Source of the DNA: Mucilaginibacter terrenus | GTDB taxonomy: Bacteria > Bacteroidota > Bacteroidia > Sphingobacteriales > Sphingobacteriaceae | Length of the DNA: 64,000 bases | Assembly: GCF_003432065.1 (NCBI RefSeq) | Contig: NZ_QWDE01000001.1 | Location: forward strand, 496,001-560,000 | Reading direction: 5' to 3' | Shown: in pieces, positions 1 to 8,602 of the stretch | Numbering within the stretch: position 1 is the first letter of the stretch | Layout: each line of letters starts with the position of its first letter | Position numbers and translations under genes: made by a program | The notes under the pieces: generated by a model | What the model was told of the DNA's origin: nothing | The model's database searches: none | Seen by the model: only the letters and a program-made list of their open reading frames with translations

Positions 1-13
1 AACTGTTTACAAG

Positions 14-198
14 TGTCCCACCATGCTATTGTAAAATACGTGAAATGGATGTATGAAGCTGTATATCATATAATTGTGTTTGTTATATAAAGTATTTGTA
101 CTGTCCCGGGGTGTCCCGCTATGAGTTGGTAACTTATTGTGAATCAATTATATGAATTTTTTAGGTGTCCCGGGTGTCCCGCTTTCCAAGCGGGACAC
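14..198. repeat. TGTCCCG box array, locus 1
   Basis: This gene-free stretch holds direct copies of TGTCCCG at 102-108, 112-118, 166-172 and 175-181, and a TGTCCCA at 14-20. The last direct box forms the left arm of a perfect 11-bp inverted repeat (174-184 with 188-198, 3-nt loop). The right arm carries the inverted box CGGGACA at 191-197. Box starts counted from 102 are 0, 10, 64, 73 and 89. The same layout recurs at 27379-27473 with a different core. No coding potential was seen here. Function is unknown: a protein-binding array, a REP-like mobile repeat or a structured RNA are all possible. Confidence 0.75.
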
Positions 199-208
199 TT
201 TATAATAC

Positions 209-244
209 AAAAGCGACTATGAACTAATGTTCGTAGCCGCTTTT
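209..244 (-). terminator. Intrinsic terminator after the secreted-protein gene at 267-1277
   Basis: Two 16-nt arms (209-224 and 229-244) pair with one wobble and one mismatch around a 4-nt loop. The minus strand continues into a T-rich run and the plus strand into TTTTATT, so it could act in both directions. It lies 22 nt downstream of the stop codon of the minus-strand gene and separates it from the TGTCCCG array. Confidence 0.7.
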
Positions 245-266
245 TATTAAGATATCTACTTAAGTG

Positions 267-1277
267 CTATTTAGAAAAGCATACGGTTTTCAGCTTAAGA
301 GTATAGTCCGGGTGTAAAGGCTCATTTGTTTGTGCAAGGCGTTGCGACCCCACATTTGCCGGACACGCAATTCCATTCGGAGCATCGTAAATAAGGTCTG
401 GTTTAACTGCGATCAACTCTTTAGGCGCATAGATCTGTGTTTTAGTGATAGAGTAACCACTTGGAATAAAACGTATATAATAACCATCGGGATGTAAGGA
501 CCAGATACCTGATGGTACTTCAGGGTCGGGTTGCGGAGCAAGTCCCGCCAGTATAGCGTATCTCTCCATTTCTTCATAAGACGAGGAACCCGAAGCCGCA
601 AGCCTGCGGATATTGTTCTCTGCTTCAAAAACGCTTTGTACAGCCGGCGGCAATTGGTCCTTAGCTTTCGCCATGAGGTTTGCCGGTAACACGCCAAGAG
701 CGCCACCTTCCAGCATAAGTAATTGCTGTGGTGTTAACAGTGTACTTGCGGTAAGTTTAATGTCGTTACCCATATCTACAAAACGGGTGCGGGCAATAAT
801 AGCCCAAAGCAGTACTTGTATGCTGTGCTGACTTACTTCGGGGTGCTTTTCGCCGTTCTTCAGGATTAGTATTACTACATCCTTTTTTGGTCCCAGCACA
901 GGTGCCAGCATATAACCGTCGCCGCTGCTTGGTCCGCGAGTACCCGCGTGCAGGCAATAGCTTTTATTGGTCATTTCGTAAAAGCCTTCGCAAAGTTTGT
1001 AGCCGCCGGTTGGTGCTTTAGGTAAAAGGTAAAGCGGCTGTGGCTGCTGCCCCTCGGTAAACGACGGCGGTTTAGAACCTTTTTTATCAACGTCCTGAAA
1101 GCTTGTAGTAATAGCCTGTGGCTGTTTTAATATCTTGTTTAATCCGCCGCCGGATAATGCATCAGTACCTTTATCTAACAGTTTCTTGCCAAGTCCGCCA
1201 AACTGCGCGTCGGCGCTTAAGTTAAAGAACAGGCATAACGCCAGCGAAAAGTAAGTAATAATAAGGTGTTTTTTCAT
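267..1277 (-). CDS. Secreted protein of unknown function
   Basis: This 336-residue protein was not recognised. It starts with a clear signal peptide (MKKH, a hydrophobic stretch to about residue 20, then a SADAQ cleavage region), so it should be exported to the periplasm or cell surface. The mature N-terminus is rich in Gly, Lys and Leu. The middle has a Pro-rich segment (about 70-90) and the C-terminus holds several Cys residues. No catalytic motif stands out. A hairpin terminator follows the stop codon, and the gene appears monocistronic. It is divergent from the broken secreted-protein gene that starts at 1400. Confidence 0.75.
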   Translation of the reverse strand: MKKHLIITYFSLALCLFFNLSADAQFGGLGKKLLDKGTDALSGGGLNKILKQPQAITTSFQDVDKKGSKPPSFTEGQQPQPLYLLPKAPTGGYKLCEGFYEMTNKSYCLHAGTRGPSSGDGYMLAPVLGPKKDVVILILKNGEKHPEVSQHSIQVLLWAIIARTRFVDMGNDIKLTASTLLTPQQLLMLEGGALGVLPANLMAKAKDQLPPAVQSVFEAENNIRRLAASGSSSYEEMERYAILAGLAPQPDPEVPSGIWSLHPDGYYIRFIPSGYSITKTQIYAPKELIAVKPDLIYDAPNGIACPANVGSQRLAQTNEPLHPDYTLKLKTVCFSK

Positions 1278-1399
1278 AGAGGCAATTTTAAGTGCCGCAA
1301 GTTAAACGAAAGAAATTAACTAATCGTTATGTTTGATGCCCTGAAGTATATGTAACACTCGAACCTAACGTTAAAGGTGCTTGATAAGCTGGAAAAAAT

Positions 1400-1903
1400 A
1401 TGATCAAAACCAGTGCTCTAATCATTTTTATCTTATTCATTTACGGTAAAACTTTTGCGCAATCAGCTGCAAGTTCGGCCGACATAAGCGCTATCAGACA
1501 ACATTATAAGGCCATATCTGAGCTTAAGCTATCCGCCCGGCACTTTACCTACGAATCTCCCGGGTGTGTGGAAGATGGGGTAGTGGACTTCTATTTTAAT
1601 GGGAAGGAAATAGTTAAAATAATTGAATCGGGCTCGATAGGAGATGGTAGCTAGGTTAACGAGTATTATTATGAGAAAGGTAAAATGTTTTTTGGTTTGG
1701 AAACCATCATTGGAGGCCCTGCAATTGGTAAGGTAACTAAAACGCAATATCGCTATTACATAAAAGACGGCCGGCCGATTCGCGTTATGGAGGACGCGAA
1801 AATTATACCTTCTGGTAGCAAAGCCGCAGAAATGCTGGGCACCTCCCGCCGGATTTTAAAAGCATATACTACCAAAGATTTTGCAGCAGCAGTGTGCAAT
1901 TAA
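1400..1903 (+). pseudogene. Small secreted protein gene interrupted by one in-frame TAG
   Basis: An open frame begins at ATG 1400 with a signal peptide (MIKTSALIIFILFIYG, then KTFAQS). It stops at TAG 1652-1654 after 84 codons. The same frame then stays open with no other stop until TAA 1901-1903, adding 82 codons with good protein character (for example VNEYYYEKGKMFF and TKTQYRYYIKDGRPIRV). Without the TAG the product would be a periplasmic protein of about 167 residues. A CAG-to-TAG change is the simplest explanation, since Gln fits the context. The family was not recognised. It may be a recent pseudogene, a sequencing error or a readthrough site. The part after the TAG could only be made alone from an internal start such as ATG 1685. 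Confidence 0.7.
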
Positions 1904-1979
1904 TATATTTCCTAATTATTGATATAAGCCACCCTTGTAACTTGAACACGCTAAGTACTCAAAACGATAGCTGAATGAA

Positions 1980-3065
1980 TTAGGCCGTATAACCCACAAC
2001 CAGGTGTATCTTCTCGTCCAACTCAAGCGCTGCTTTTTCCATTAGCGTTATTTCTTCAATGTCTTTCAGGCGTTCATCGTTTTTTAAAAGGTTCATTAAG
2101 CCAAGGATAGAAGCTACAGGACGTCTGAGTTCATGTGATTGAATAAATGCAATTTCCCGAAGCGATTGGTTCTGTAGGTTAACCGTATGTTCATGTTCGA
2201 CTCTTGTTGTCACGTCAGTTGCATTGATAGAAACACCTATAATGAAACCGTCAGGATCAAAGGCGGGTTCATATTTAATAAGCCACCAAACTGTACGGCT
2301 GGAATAATCGATTCGTCGTTGTTCAAATGCCGCAGTGCCTTTTAACGCGCGCTGATAATTAAGATAAAATTCTTTAAGTATCTCCGGTGTAAGGTAATCT
2401 GCCATTGATCTGCCACGCTCCAACACTTTATTATATTGTGAGAACATGTGACGCTCCAAAGATTTGTTGAAAGCCAGCAACTCAAATTCTTTTCCAAGCA
2501 ACCAATGACAGTCAATTGAACTTTCGAAGAAGGAGCGCAGCTCTATTTCGGAGCGCTTAGCTTCTATAAACTGTTCTTTAAGTAACTTTATACTTACGTC
2601 AAATTCAAGCAGGTGAATCACCTGTTTGGATAGCGCTTTCAAAGTTTTTTGTTGCAGGTCGCTTAATTGGTTTGGCACTTTGTCTATTACACATAGGCTC
2701 CCCAGCGTATAACCATCCTGAGTAGTTAAAGGTGCTCCTGCATAAAACCGGATATTTGGATCGCCTGTTACCAATGGATTGTCAACAAACCTGTTATCCA
2801 GGCTGGCATCTCCAACCATCATGAAATCATCCTGCGTTATCACGTGATTACAAAAAGCATCTTCCCTCGCGGTCGTTTTTTTGTCGAGACCGACCTTAAA
2901 ACGAATATGTTGAGTGTCTTCGGAAAGCAGCGTGACTAAGGCAATAGGTGTATTACAAACCTCTGCTGCAAGATTTACTAGTTCCTGAACTTCATTTTCT
3001 TTGCTGAAATTTAAGTTTAGAAAGCGATTTACCGCCGCAAGCCGTTCCAGTTCTCTTAAAGGCAT
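1980..3065 (-). CDS. GAF-PAS-HisKA sensory protein lacking an ATPase domain
   Basis: This 361-residue cytoplasmic protein has a GAF domain (about 20-165, with typical AFCNHVI and IRFYAGAPL strings), then a PAS domain (about 175-290), then a HisKA-like dimerisation helix pair. The phospho-acceptor H-box reads QSHELRRPVASILG near residue 310. The protein ends about 50 residues later, so the HATPase_c domain expected in a full histidine kinase is absent. The end is a normal stop codon with no ATPase remnant seen downstream. Proteins of this shape could be phosphorylated in trans or serve as phospho-relay or dimerisation partners. No response regulator is adjacent. Confidence 0.8.
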   Translation of the reverse strand: MPLRELERLAAVNRFLNLNFSKENEVQELVNLAAEVCNTPIALVTLLSEDTQHIRFKVGLDKKTTAREDAFCNHVITQDDFMMVGDASLDNRFVDNPLVTGDPNIRFYAGAPLTTQDGYTLGSLCVIDKVPNQLSDLQQKTLKALSKQVIHLLEFDVSIKLLKEQFIEAKRSEIELRSFFESSIDCHWLLGKEFELLAFNKSLERHMFSQYNKVLERGRSMADYLTPEILKEFYLNYQRALKGTAAFEQRRIDYSSRTVWWLIKYEPAFDPDGFIIGVSINATDVTTRVEHEHTVNLQNQSLREIAFIQSHELRRPVASILGLMNLLKNDERLKDIEEITLMEKAALELDEKIHLVVGYTA

Positions 3066-3210
3066 AATTCTATATATCCTTGATACGGATTAAAGCGATT
3101 CAGGGTTTTAATACACCTTTATTTATCAGGCCTTAAATTTCAGGAATACTTATGTAGAAGATTTGACCACTGACCTTGCCGCTGTTAAGAACTGTATTGC
3201 TATAAAATAG

Positions 3211-3234
3211 CTATATATATATATATATATATAT
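3211..3234. repeat. (TA)n dinucleotide tract
   Basis: About twelve TA units lie in the 283-bp gap between the GAF-PAS protein gene and the tRNA pair. No gene is visible in that gap. The tract may be length-variable through slippage, but it is not placed at an obvious promoter. Confidence 0.85.
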
Positions 3235-3283
3235 GAGATACTAAATTAAGTAACGGTCGCTAATTCTATAGATGAAGGGCTTC

Positions 3284-3321
3284 TAAATAAAAAAGCCCTT
3301 AAATCATAGATTTAAAGGCTT
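3284..3321 (-). terminator. Terminator of the tRNA-Gly/tRNA-Leu transcript
   Basis: Arms at 3293-3305 and 3309-3321 pair over 13 bp with one wobble and a 3-nt loop. On the minus strand they are followed by a T-rich run. It lies 27 nt downstream of the tRNA-Leu 3' end, so the two tRNAs probably share one transcript. Confidence 0.85.
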
Positions 3322-3348
3322 TATAAAGCGATTTAGATCAGCTTCAAG

Positions 3349-3433
3349 TACTCAGAGCGGGAATCGAACCCGCACTCCGTTTACGGGAACAGGATTTTAA
3401 GTCCTGCGTGTCTACCAGTTCCACCATCTGAGC
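3349..3433 (-). tRNA. tRNA-Leu (anticodon UAA)
   Basis: The minus strand gives an 85-nt cloverleaf. The acceptor arm pairs GCTCAGA with TCTGAGT, with a first G-U pair. The anticodon stem CAGGA/TCCTG encloses loop CTTAAAA, giving anticodon TAA, which reads UUA. There is a long variable arm and a GGTTCGATTCC T-arm, as expected for a class II Leu tRNA. The CCA end is not encoded in the DNA. It lies downstream of tRNA-Gly. Confidence 0.97.
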
Positions 3434-3490
3434 ATATGTTATAAGGTATATTCACCCTCTAACAATAAATCCCTTCGGGCGGGAAGGGAT

Positions 3491-3566
<76 letters not shown>

Positions 3567-3679
3567 ATTGGTATTTCCTGCTTAGCTTTTTGACGTATGC
3601 CTTACTGCGTTTGCGGGAGTGCAAATATAGGCAGAAAACGATACTCTGCAAGGAAAATTTAAAACTTTTTTAAATTATT

Positions 3680-4165
3680 TTATAAGTCGCTGTCTTTCAA
3701 AACTTCTAAAATTAGCTCGCTCTCAAAACCCCGGCTTATGGCATACTGTTGCAGTTTATACCGGCGTTTGTAAGGGGTTATCTCTTTTATAGCGGGTGCC
3801 TTTTTCTCCAGTATATTAGTTAATGTAACCATATAGTCGCTTGCATCTATAGTGGACAACGCTTTTTTTATAAGCGGAGGAGATACTCTCTTCAATTGCA
3901 GCCCTTGTTTTATCTTGATTTTACCCCACGCCTTTTGATTAAACTTACCCAAGGCATAAGCTTTGGCAAACCGCTCTTCGTTGAGGTAGTTGCCTTCAAT
4001 AAGCTTGGTGATGATGTTTTCTACAGCGGCGGTCCACAAGCCCCATTCATAAAGCTTGTCTCGCACTTCCTGTTGCGAACGCTCCTGGTAGGCACAATAG
4101 TGTTCAGCTTTAGCTAAAGCAACTTTTTCGTCTGTTATTTTTTGCTTTTTAGGTTCGTCCATCAA
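3680..4165 (-). CDS. recX: RecX-family regulatory protein
   Basis: This 161-residue protein has the helical three-repeat character of RecX, which binds RecA filaments and modulates recombination and SOS activity. Visible family strings include the N-terminal ALAKAEHYCAYQERSQQEV, the EERFAKAYA helix near residue 65 with a following W-G-K-I-K segment, and the C-terminal KRRYKLQQYAISRGF. Length is normal. It is divergent from murF-alr with 54 bp between the starts, so the two share a promoter region. RecA is not next door. Confidence 0.9.
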   Translation of the reverse strand: MMDEPKKQKITDEKVALAKAEHYCAYQERSQQEVRDKLYEWGLWTAAVENIITKLIEGNYLNEERFAKAYALGKFNQKAWGKIKIKQGLQLKRVSPPLIKKALSTIDASDYMVTLTNILEKKAPAIKEITPYKRRYKLQQYAISRGFESELILEVLKDSDL

Positions 4166-4219
4166 ACCAAAATAAGCTAAAAATTCTTCTATTCACATAA
4201 ATATAAGCAAATTCGTCCT

Positions 4220-6685
4220 ATGCAGAATTCTTACCCGGTAAGTGAGGTTAAAAGCATTATCAATGCTTCGGGAGACATCATCAACCACAACTCGATAAGC
4301 GTGTTGCTCACGGATAGCCGCAGAATTACCAACCCTGCCGCTTCGTTGTTTTTTGCTTTGAGTGACCGGCGTAATGGTCATGAGTTCATAGCGGATGCTT
4401 ATGCTTCCGGCGTGCGAAACTTTGTGGTAAAGCAGCAGCAAGCCTTTATGATGCCTGACGCAAACTTCCTGATGGTGGATAATGTGCTTGCGGCACTACA
4501 AAAACTTGCCGCTCATCACCGGTCGCAGTTTAATATTCCCGTGATAGGCGTTACCGGCAGCAATGGTAAAACCATAGTGAAAGAGTGGCTGTATCAGCTT
4601 ATGTGCCCTGACGGCAACATTGTTCGTAATCCTAAAAGTTATAATTCTCAAATAGGTGTACCGCTTTCTGTATGGCAGATAAACGAAACACATACGCTGG
4701 GTATCTTTGAAGCGGGTATCTCTACTTATAATGAAATGGACCTGCTGGAAGCGGTCATACAGCCTTCTATAGGTGTGCTTACGCACATGGGCACCGCGCA
4801 TGACGAAGGCTTTAAGTCTGCCGAAGATAAACTTGCAGAGAAATTGAAGCTTTTTACAAACTGCAGCTTGCTTGTACATAATTACGATGTACTGGTTAAT
4901 GTTAAAACTGATCTGAAAACCGAAACGCGATGCTTTACATGGAGCCGCAAGTTTAAGCAGGCAGATCTGTATGTATTTAGCGAAACAGTTATATCAGGTA
5001 AATACTACCTGAGGGCAATGTATAAAGACAGTGAAATAGAATGCCTGATCCCGTTCCGCAACCAGGCAGCGGTGGAGAATGCTATTGTATGCTGGGCAAC
5101 CATGCTGGCCATGGATTACAGCCCTGCCGATGCCGACGAGCGTATAGAACGCCTTACCGCAGTAAGCATGCGATTGGAGCTGAAGAACGGCATAAATGAT
5201 TGTTCTATTATAGACGACTCCTACAATTCAGATATACAATCGCTGGAAATTGCGCTTAATTTCCTTAGTCAGCAAAACCAGCATCAAAAGAAAACGCTGA
5301 TCCTTTCAGATATCTTTCAGTCGGGCTTATCGCAGCAGGAGCTGTATACACAGGTAGCTCACCTTGTAAAAGACAAGCAGGTAGAACGCTTTATAGGTGT
5401 GGGGCCATCTATAAACGAGCATAAAGCCTTGTTCAACGTGCCCAAAATGCATTTTTATGCAGATACATCAGCTTTGTTGCGCGATATGGCTAAACTGCAC
5501 TTGCGAAGCGAAACCATCCTCATAAAAGGATCACGGAGCTTTGAGTTTGAAAAGGTTAGCAGAGCACTCGTGCAAAAAGCCCACGAAACAGTACTGGAGA
5601 TAAATCTTAACAGCCTTTTGGGCAACCTCAACTTTTATAGGTCAAAGCTGAACCCCGGTGTAAAGGTGATGGCCATGGTAAAAGCTTTTTCTTACGGCAG
5701 CGGCACGTTCGAGCTGGCCAATATGCTGCAATATAACAAGGTAGATTACCTTGCCGTTGCGTACACCGACGAAGGAATAGACTTGCGCGAAGGTGGCATT
5801 ACCTTGCCCATTGTAGTGCTAAATCCTGAGCCGCTTGCTTACGATAAGCTCACAGCCTACAAGCTGGAGCCGGAGATATACAGCTTTACATTGCTTGATG
5901 AGTTTGTTAAGTACGCTCAGGAAGCAGAGATTACCAATTACCCCATCCATATAAAAATAGATACGGGAATGCACCGGCTGGGCTTTGAAGATTTAGAAAT
6001 AGAGACATTATGCGACCTGCTGGAAATTAACAAATATGTGAATGTACGGTCGGTTTTCTCGCACCTGGTAGCCAGCGATGCCGAACAGCATGACCTTTTT
6101 ACCTTAAAACAGATTGGCATATTTGATAAGGCTTGTGCGCAAATAGAGGAGGCGCTCGGCTATCATTTTATGAGGCACATTAGCAATACATCAGGTATTA
6201 CCCGCTGGCCAAACGCGCAGTACGACATGGTACGGTTGGGCATAGGCTTGTACGGTGTAGATGCAGCAGTATCACCTGATGAAGCAGGTTTAAAACCGAT
6301 TGCCACCTTAAAGACCACCGTTTCGCAGGTGAAAAAGCTGCTTGCTAATGAAACTGTGGGCTACAATCGTAATGGCAGCTTGAAGAACGACGGCGTTATT
6401 GCAACCGTTCGTATAGGGTATGCCGACGGCTATTTACGGGCTTTTGGCAATGGCGTAGGCACTATGCTGGTAAATGGTGTGCTTGCCCCAACCGTTGGCA
6501 ACATCTCTATGGATATGTGTATGATAGATATCACCGAAGTCCCTAATATAAAAGAAGGAGATGAGGTGATTGTGTTTAACGAGCAGCAACGTATTGAGGA
6601 GCTTGCCCGTCAGATCGGCACCATTCCGTATGAGATACTCACCAATATTTCGCACCGGGTTAAACGGGTGTACTTTTACGAATAG
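4220..6685 (+). CDS. Bifunctional MurF ligase / alanine racemase fusion
   Basis: This 821-residue fusion joins two steps of peptidoglycan precursor synthesis. The N-terminal half is MurF, which adds D-Ala-D-Ala to UDP-MurNAc-tripeptide with ATP. It shows the Mur-ligase P-loop GVTGSNGKT near residue 110, and the NPKSYNSQIGVP and FEAGIS strings. The C-terminal half, from about residue 460, is a PLP alanine racemase. Its cofactor Lys sits in MVKAFSYGSG near 487, followed by IKIDTGMHRLGF, RLGIGLYG and ISMDMCMID. Coupling racemase to ligase would channel D-Ala toward the wall in the cytoplasm. This fusion is established in Bacteroidota. The next gene follows by 14 nt. Confidence 0.96.
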   Translation: MQNSYPVSEVKSIINASGDIINHNSISVLLTDSRRITNPAASLFFALSDRRNGHEFIADAYASGVRNFVVKQQQAFMMPDANFLMVDNVLAALQKLAAHHRSQFNIPVIGVTGSNGKTIVKEWLYQLMCPDGNIVRNPKSYNSQIGVPLSVWQINETHTLGIFEAGISTYNEMDLLEAVIQPSIGVLTHMGTAHDEGFKSAEDKLAEKLKLFTNCSLLVHNYDVLVNVKTDLKTETRCFTWSRKFKQADLYVFSETVISGKYYLRAMYKDSEIECLIPFRNQAAVENAIVCWATMLAMDYSPADADERIERLTAVSMRLELKNGINDCSIIDDSYNSDIQSLEIALNFLSQQNQHQKKTLILSDIFQSGLSQQELYTQVAHLVKDKQVERFIGVGPSINEHKALFNVPKMHFYADTSALLRDMAKLHLRSETILIKGSRSFEFEKVSRALVQKAHETVLEINLNSLLGNLNFYRSKLNPGVKVMAMVKAFSYGSGTFELANMLQYNKVDYLAVAYTDEGIDLREGGITLPIVVLNPEPLAYDKLTAYKLEPEIYSFTLLDEFVKYAQEAEITNYPIHIKIDTGMHRLGFEDLEIETLCDLLEINKYVNVRSVFSHLVASDAEQHDLFTLKQIGIFDKACAQIEEALGYHFMRHISNTSGITRWPNAQYDMVRLGIGLYGVDAAVSPDEAGLKPIATLKTTVSQVKKLLANETVGYNRNGSLKNDGVIATVRIGYADGYLRAFGNGVGTMLVNGVLAPTVGNISMDMCMIDITEVPNIKEGDEVIVFNEQQRIEELARQIGTIPYEILTNISHRVKRVYFYE

Positions 6686-6687
6686 TA

Positions 6688-6695
6688 TATATTTG
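6688..6695 (+). promoter_or_regulatory. Candidate -7 box (TATATTTG) of the DUF502 gene
   Basis: TATATTTG matches the Bacteroidota -7 consensus TAnnTTTG and ends 4 nt before the ATG at 6700. Use of this box would give a leaderless or nearly leaderless mRNA. No convincing TTG -33 element was found at the expected distance, and the gene may simply be cotranscribed with murF-alr. Confidence 0.3.
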
Positions 6696-6699
6696 CGAA

Positions 6700-7293
6700 A
6701 TGAAAAGGTTCGCACGCATACTGCTCAATTACTTTGTTAAGGGGCTGCTTATAGTTGTGCCCCTGGGCGCGGCTTTCTTTTTGATCTACTGGGCAATCTC
6801 TACAGTGGATAAAAGTCTTAACCTGAGCGACTACCTTTGGGTGGGTAAAGATGGTAAGCCAATGTACATACCCGGTTTGGGTATTGTTAATGTATTGGTG
6901 ATAATCCTTATAGCGGGTGTACTGGTTACCAATGTAATTACCGATCCCATTAAGGCATGGTTCAACCGCTGGCTTAACCGCTTGCCTTTGTTCAAGTTCT
7001 TGTATTCCTCCATTAAGGACCTTACCGAAGCATTTGTTGGCGAAGAAAAGAAATTTAACGAACCTGTGCTGGTAGAGGTGAACGAATTCGGCCTGAAGAA
7101 GATAGGCTTCCTGGTGCGGAAAGATATGGCCAAAATAGGTTTACCGGGCGAGGTAGCTGTGTACTTCCCGTACTCGTATTCTTTTGCCGGGCAAGTGGTT
7201 ATTATATCTGCCGACAAGGTAAAACACATCAATCAAAGTGCCGCTGATGTAATGAAATTTGTAATTTCCGGTGGTGTTAGCGGGCTTGATTAA
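6700..7293 (+). CDS. DUF502 family inner-membrane protein
   Basis: This 197-residue protein matches the DUF502 pattern. It has two N-terminal membrane segments (about 9-32 and 58-82), then the conserved NRLPLFKFLYSSIKDL string, then a soluble beta-rich domain with GLPGEVAVYFPYSYSFAGQV. The biochemical role of the family is not established. The gene follows murF-alr by 14 nt. Its 3' end overlaps the convergent MFS gene by 17 nt, an arrangement that leaves no room for a terminator. Confidence 0.88.
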   Translation: MKRFARILLNYFVKGLLIVVPLGAAFFLIYWAISTVDKSLNLSDYLWVGKDGKPMYIPGLGIVNVLVIILIAGVLVTNVITDPIKAWFNRWLNRLPLFKFLYSSIKDLTEAFVGEEKKFNEPVLVEVNEFGLKKIGFLVRKDMAKIGLPGEVAVYFPYSYSFAGQVVIISADKVKHINQSAADVMKFVISGGVSGLD

Positions 7294-8545
7294 CTTCTTT
7301 AGGCAGCAGAATAGCTTCTTTCTTTTTAAAACTTCGGATGGTGAGCAATATGCTTACCGCCATCATAACAGCACCCAACAGGAAAGGTGCACCCGGAAAG
7401 TAATAGGGCGAACTTTTAGCTGTAAAGTGGTGGAATATAGAAGTCATCATTAAAGGACCTACAATTGTAGTGACACTTACCAGGCTTGTTAACGCTCCTT
7501 GCAGCTCACCTTGCTCCTTATTAGAAACATGTTCTGATATAAAGCCCTGCAAAGCTGTGCCGCCAATACCGCCTATACAATAAGGAATCATAAACACATA
7601 CATGAGCCATGCGGTATTGTTAAATGATATCAATATCAACCCTATGCCGTAAAATGCGATACCCGCCATGATGTTTTTGCGCAGGCCAAATTTGGGTATG
7701 GTCCAGCGCACCAAGCCCCCCTGTACGCCGACAATGAGCAATCCCAGGAAAATACCAAGCGCGCCAATGCTGGTTTCAGACCATTTAAACTTCTCTACAA
7801 CGTAAAAAGGCAGTACGCTTTCTACTGCTTTTTGGCCAATGTAAACAATGGTATAAGCTGTAATAAGTGTGCTTACTGCTGTTGAATAATGACGTAACCG
7901 CGCTAATGATCCGATAGGGTTGGCGCGCTTTATATCAAACTTACGGCGGTTCTCTTTATCAAGTGATTCCGGGAGTACAAAAAAGCCGTAAATGGCGTTA
8001 ATAAACGCCAGGCCGGCCGCTACGAAGAATGGCAGCCTGATGAAAACTCCACCAAGGAAACCACCCAGGCCAATGCCTAATATAAAGCCCAAGCCGGTGG
8101 CTGCACCAACAAGTCCAAAATTAGCGGCTCGTTTATCACCGCTGCTCACATCAGATATATAGGCGGTAGCAGTGGTAGTACTTGCACCTGCTACACCGGC
8201 TATAAAGCGGCCTACAAACAGCCAGAGTATAGATGGGGCAAACCCCATGAAAAGGTAATCTATACCAAAGCCCAGCAGGGAAATAAGCAATACCGGCCGC
8301 CTTCCGTATCTGTCGCTTAAGTTGCCTAATATAGGCGCGCAAACAAACTGCATGGTGGCATACGTAAATGTAAGGTAGCCGCTGTACTGGCTCGCCATAC
8401 TCACGCCAACATGCCCTAATTGCTCTAAAAGGGTAGGGAGGATGGGGATGATAATGCCAAGCCCCATGGTATCAATAAGTACCGTTACAAAAATAAATCC
8501 CAGCGCACCGTGCCGCTTTTGCGGCTTCTCCTGATTATCTGCCAT
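7277..8545 (-). CDS. Tet-type MFS efflux transporter (second of a tandem pair)
   Basis: This 422-residue protein has twelve predicted membrane helices and the features of the TCR/Tet subfamily of MFS drug:H+ antiporters. These include the D-R-Y-G-R-R-P motif A between helices 2 and 3 ([14 protein letters not shown]), a G-x-x-G-rich helix 5 (GLVGAATGLGFILGIGLGG) and a basic linker after NRRKFDIKRANP. It is closely related along its whole length to the upstream gene at 8603-9865, so the pair is a tandem duplication. The substrate cannot be told from sequence, and tetracycline resistance should not be assumed. Confidence 0.9.
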   Translation of the reverse strand: MADNQEKPQKRHGALGFIFVTVLIDTMGLGIIIPILPTLLEQLGHVGVSMASQYSGYLTFTYATMQFVCAPILGNLSDRYGRRPVLLISLLGFGIDYLFMGFAPSILWLFVGRFIAGVAGASTTTATAYISDVSSGDKRAANFGLVGAATGLGFILGIGLGGFLGGVFIRLPFFVAAGLAFINAIYGFFVLPESLDKENRRKFDIKRANPIGSLARLRHYSTAVSTLITAYTIVYIGQKAVESVLPFYVVEKFKWSETSIGALGIFLGLLIVGVQGGLVRWTIPKFGLRKNIMAGIAFYGIGLILISFNNTAWLMYVFMIPYCIGGIGGTALQGFISEHVSNKEQGELQGALTSLVSVTTIVGPLMMTSIFHHFTAKSSPYYFPGAPFLLGAVMMAVSILLTIRSFKKKEAILLPKEVNQAR

Positions 8546-8602
8546 GTATAATATATTGCTTAGAACAGATAAGAGAGTGAAAGTTTCATTAAAGTACGAT
8601 TT

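Noticed and set aside
1..198. CRISPR array
   Set aside because: The TGTCCCG boxes are 7 bp, unevenly spaced and partly inverted. There are no regular spacers and no cas genes.
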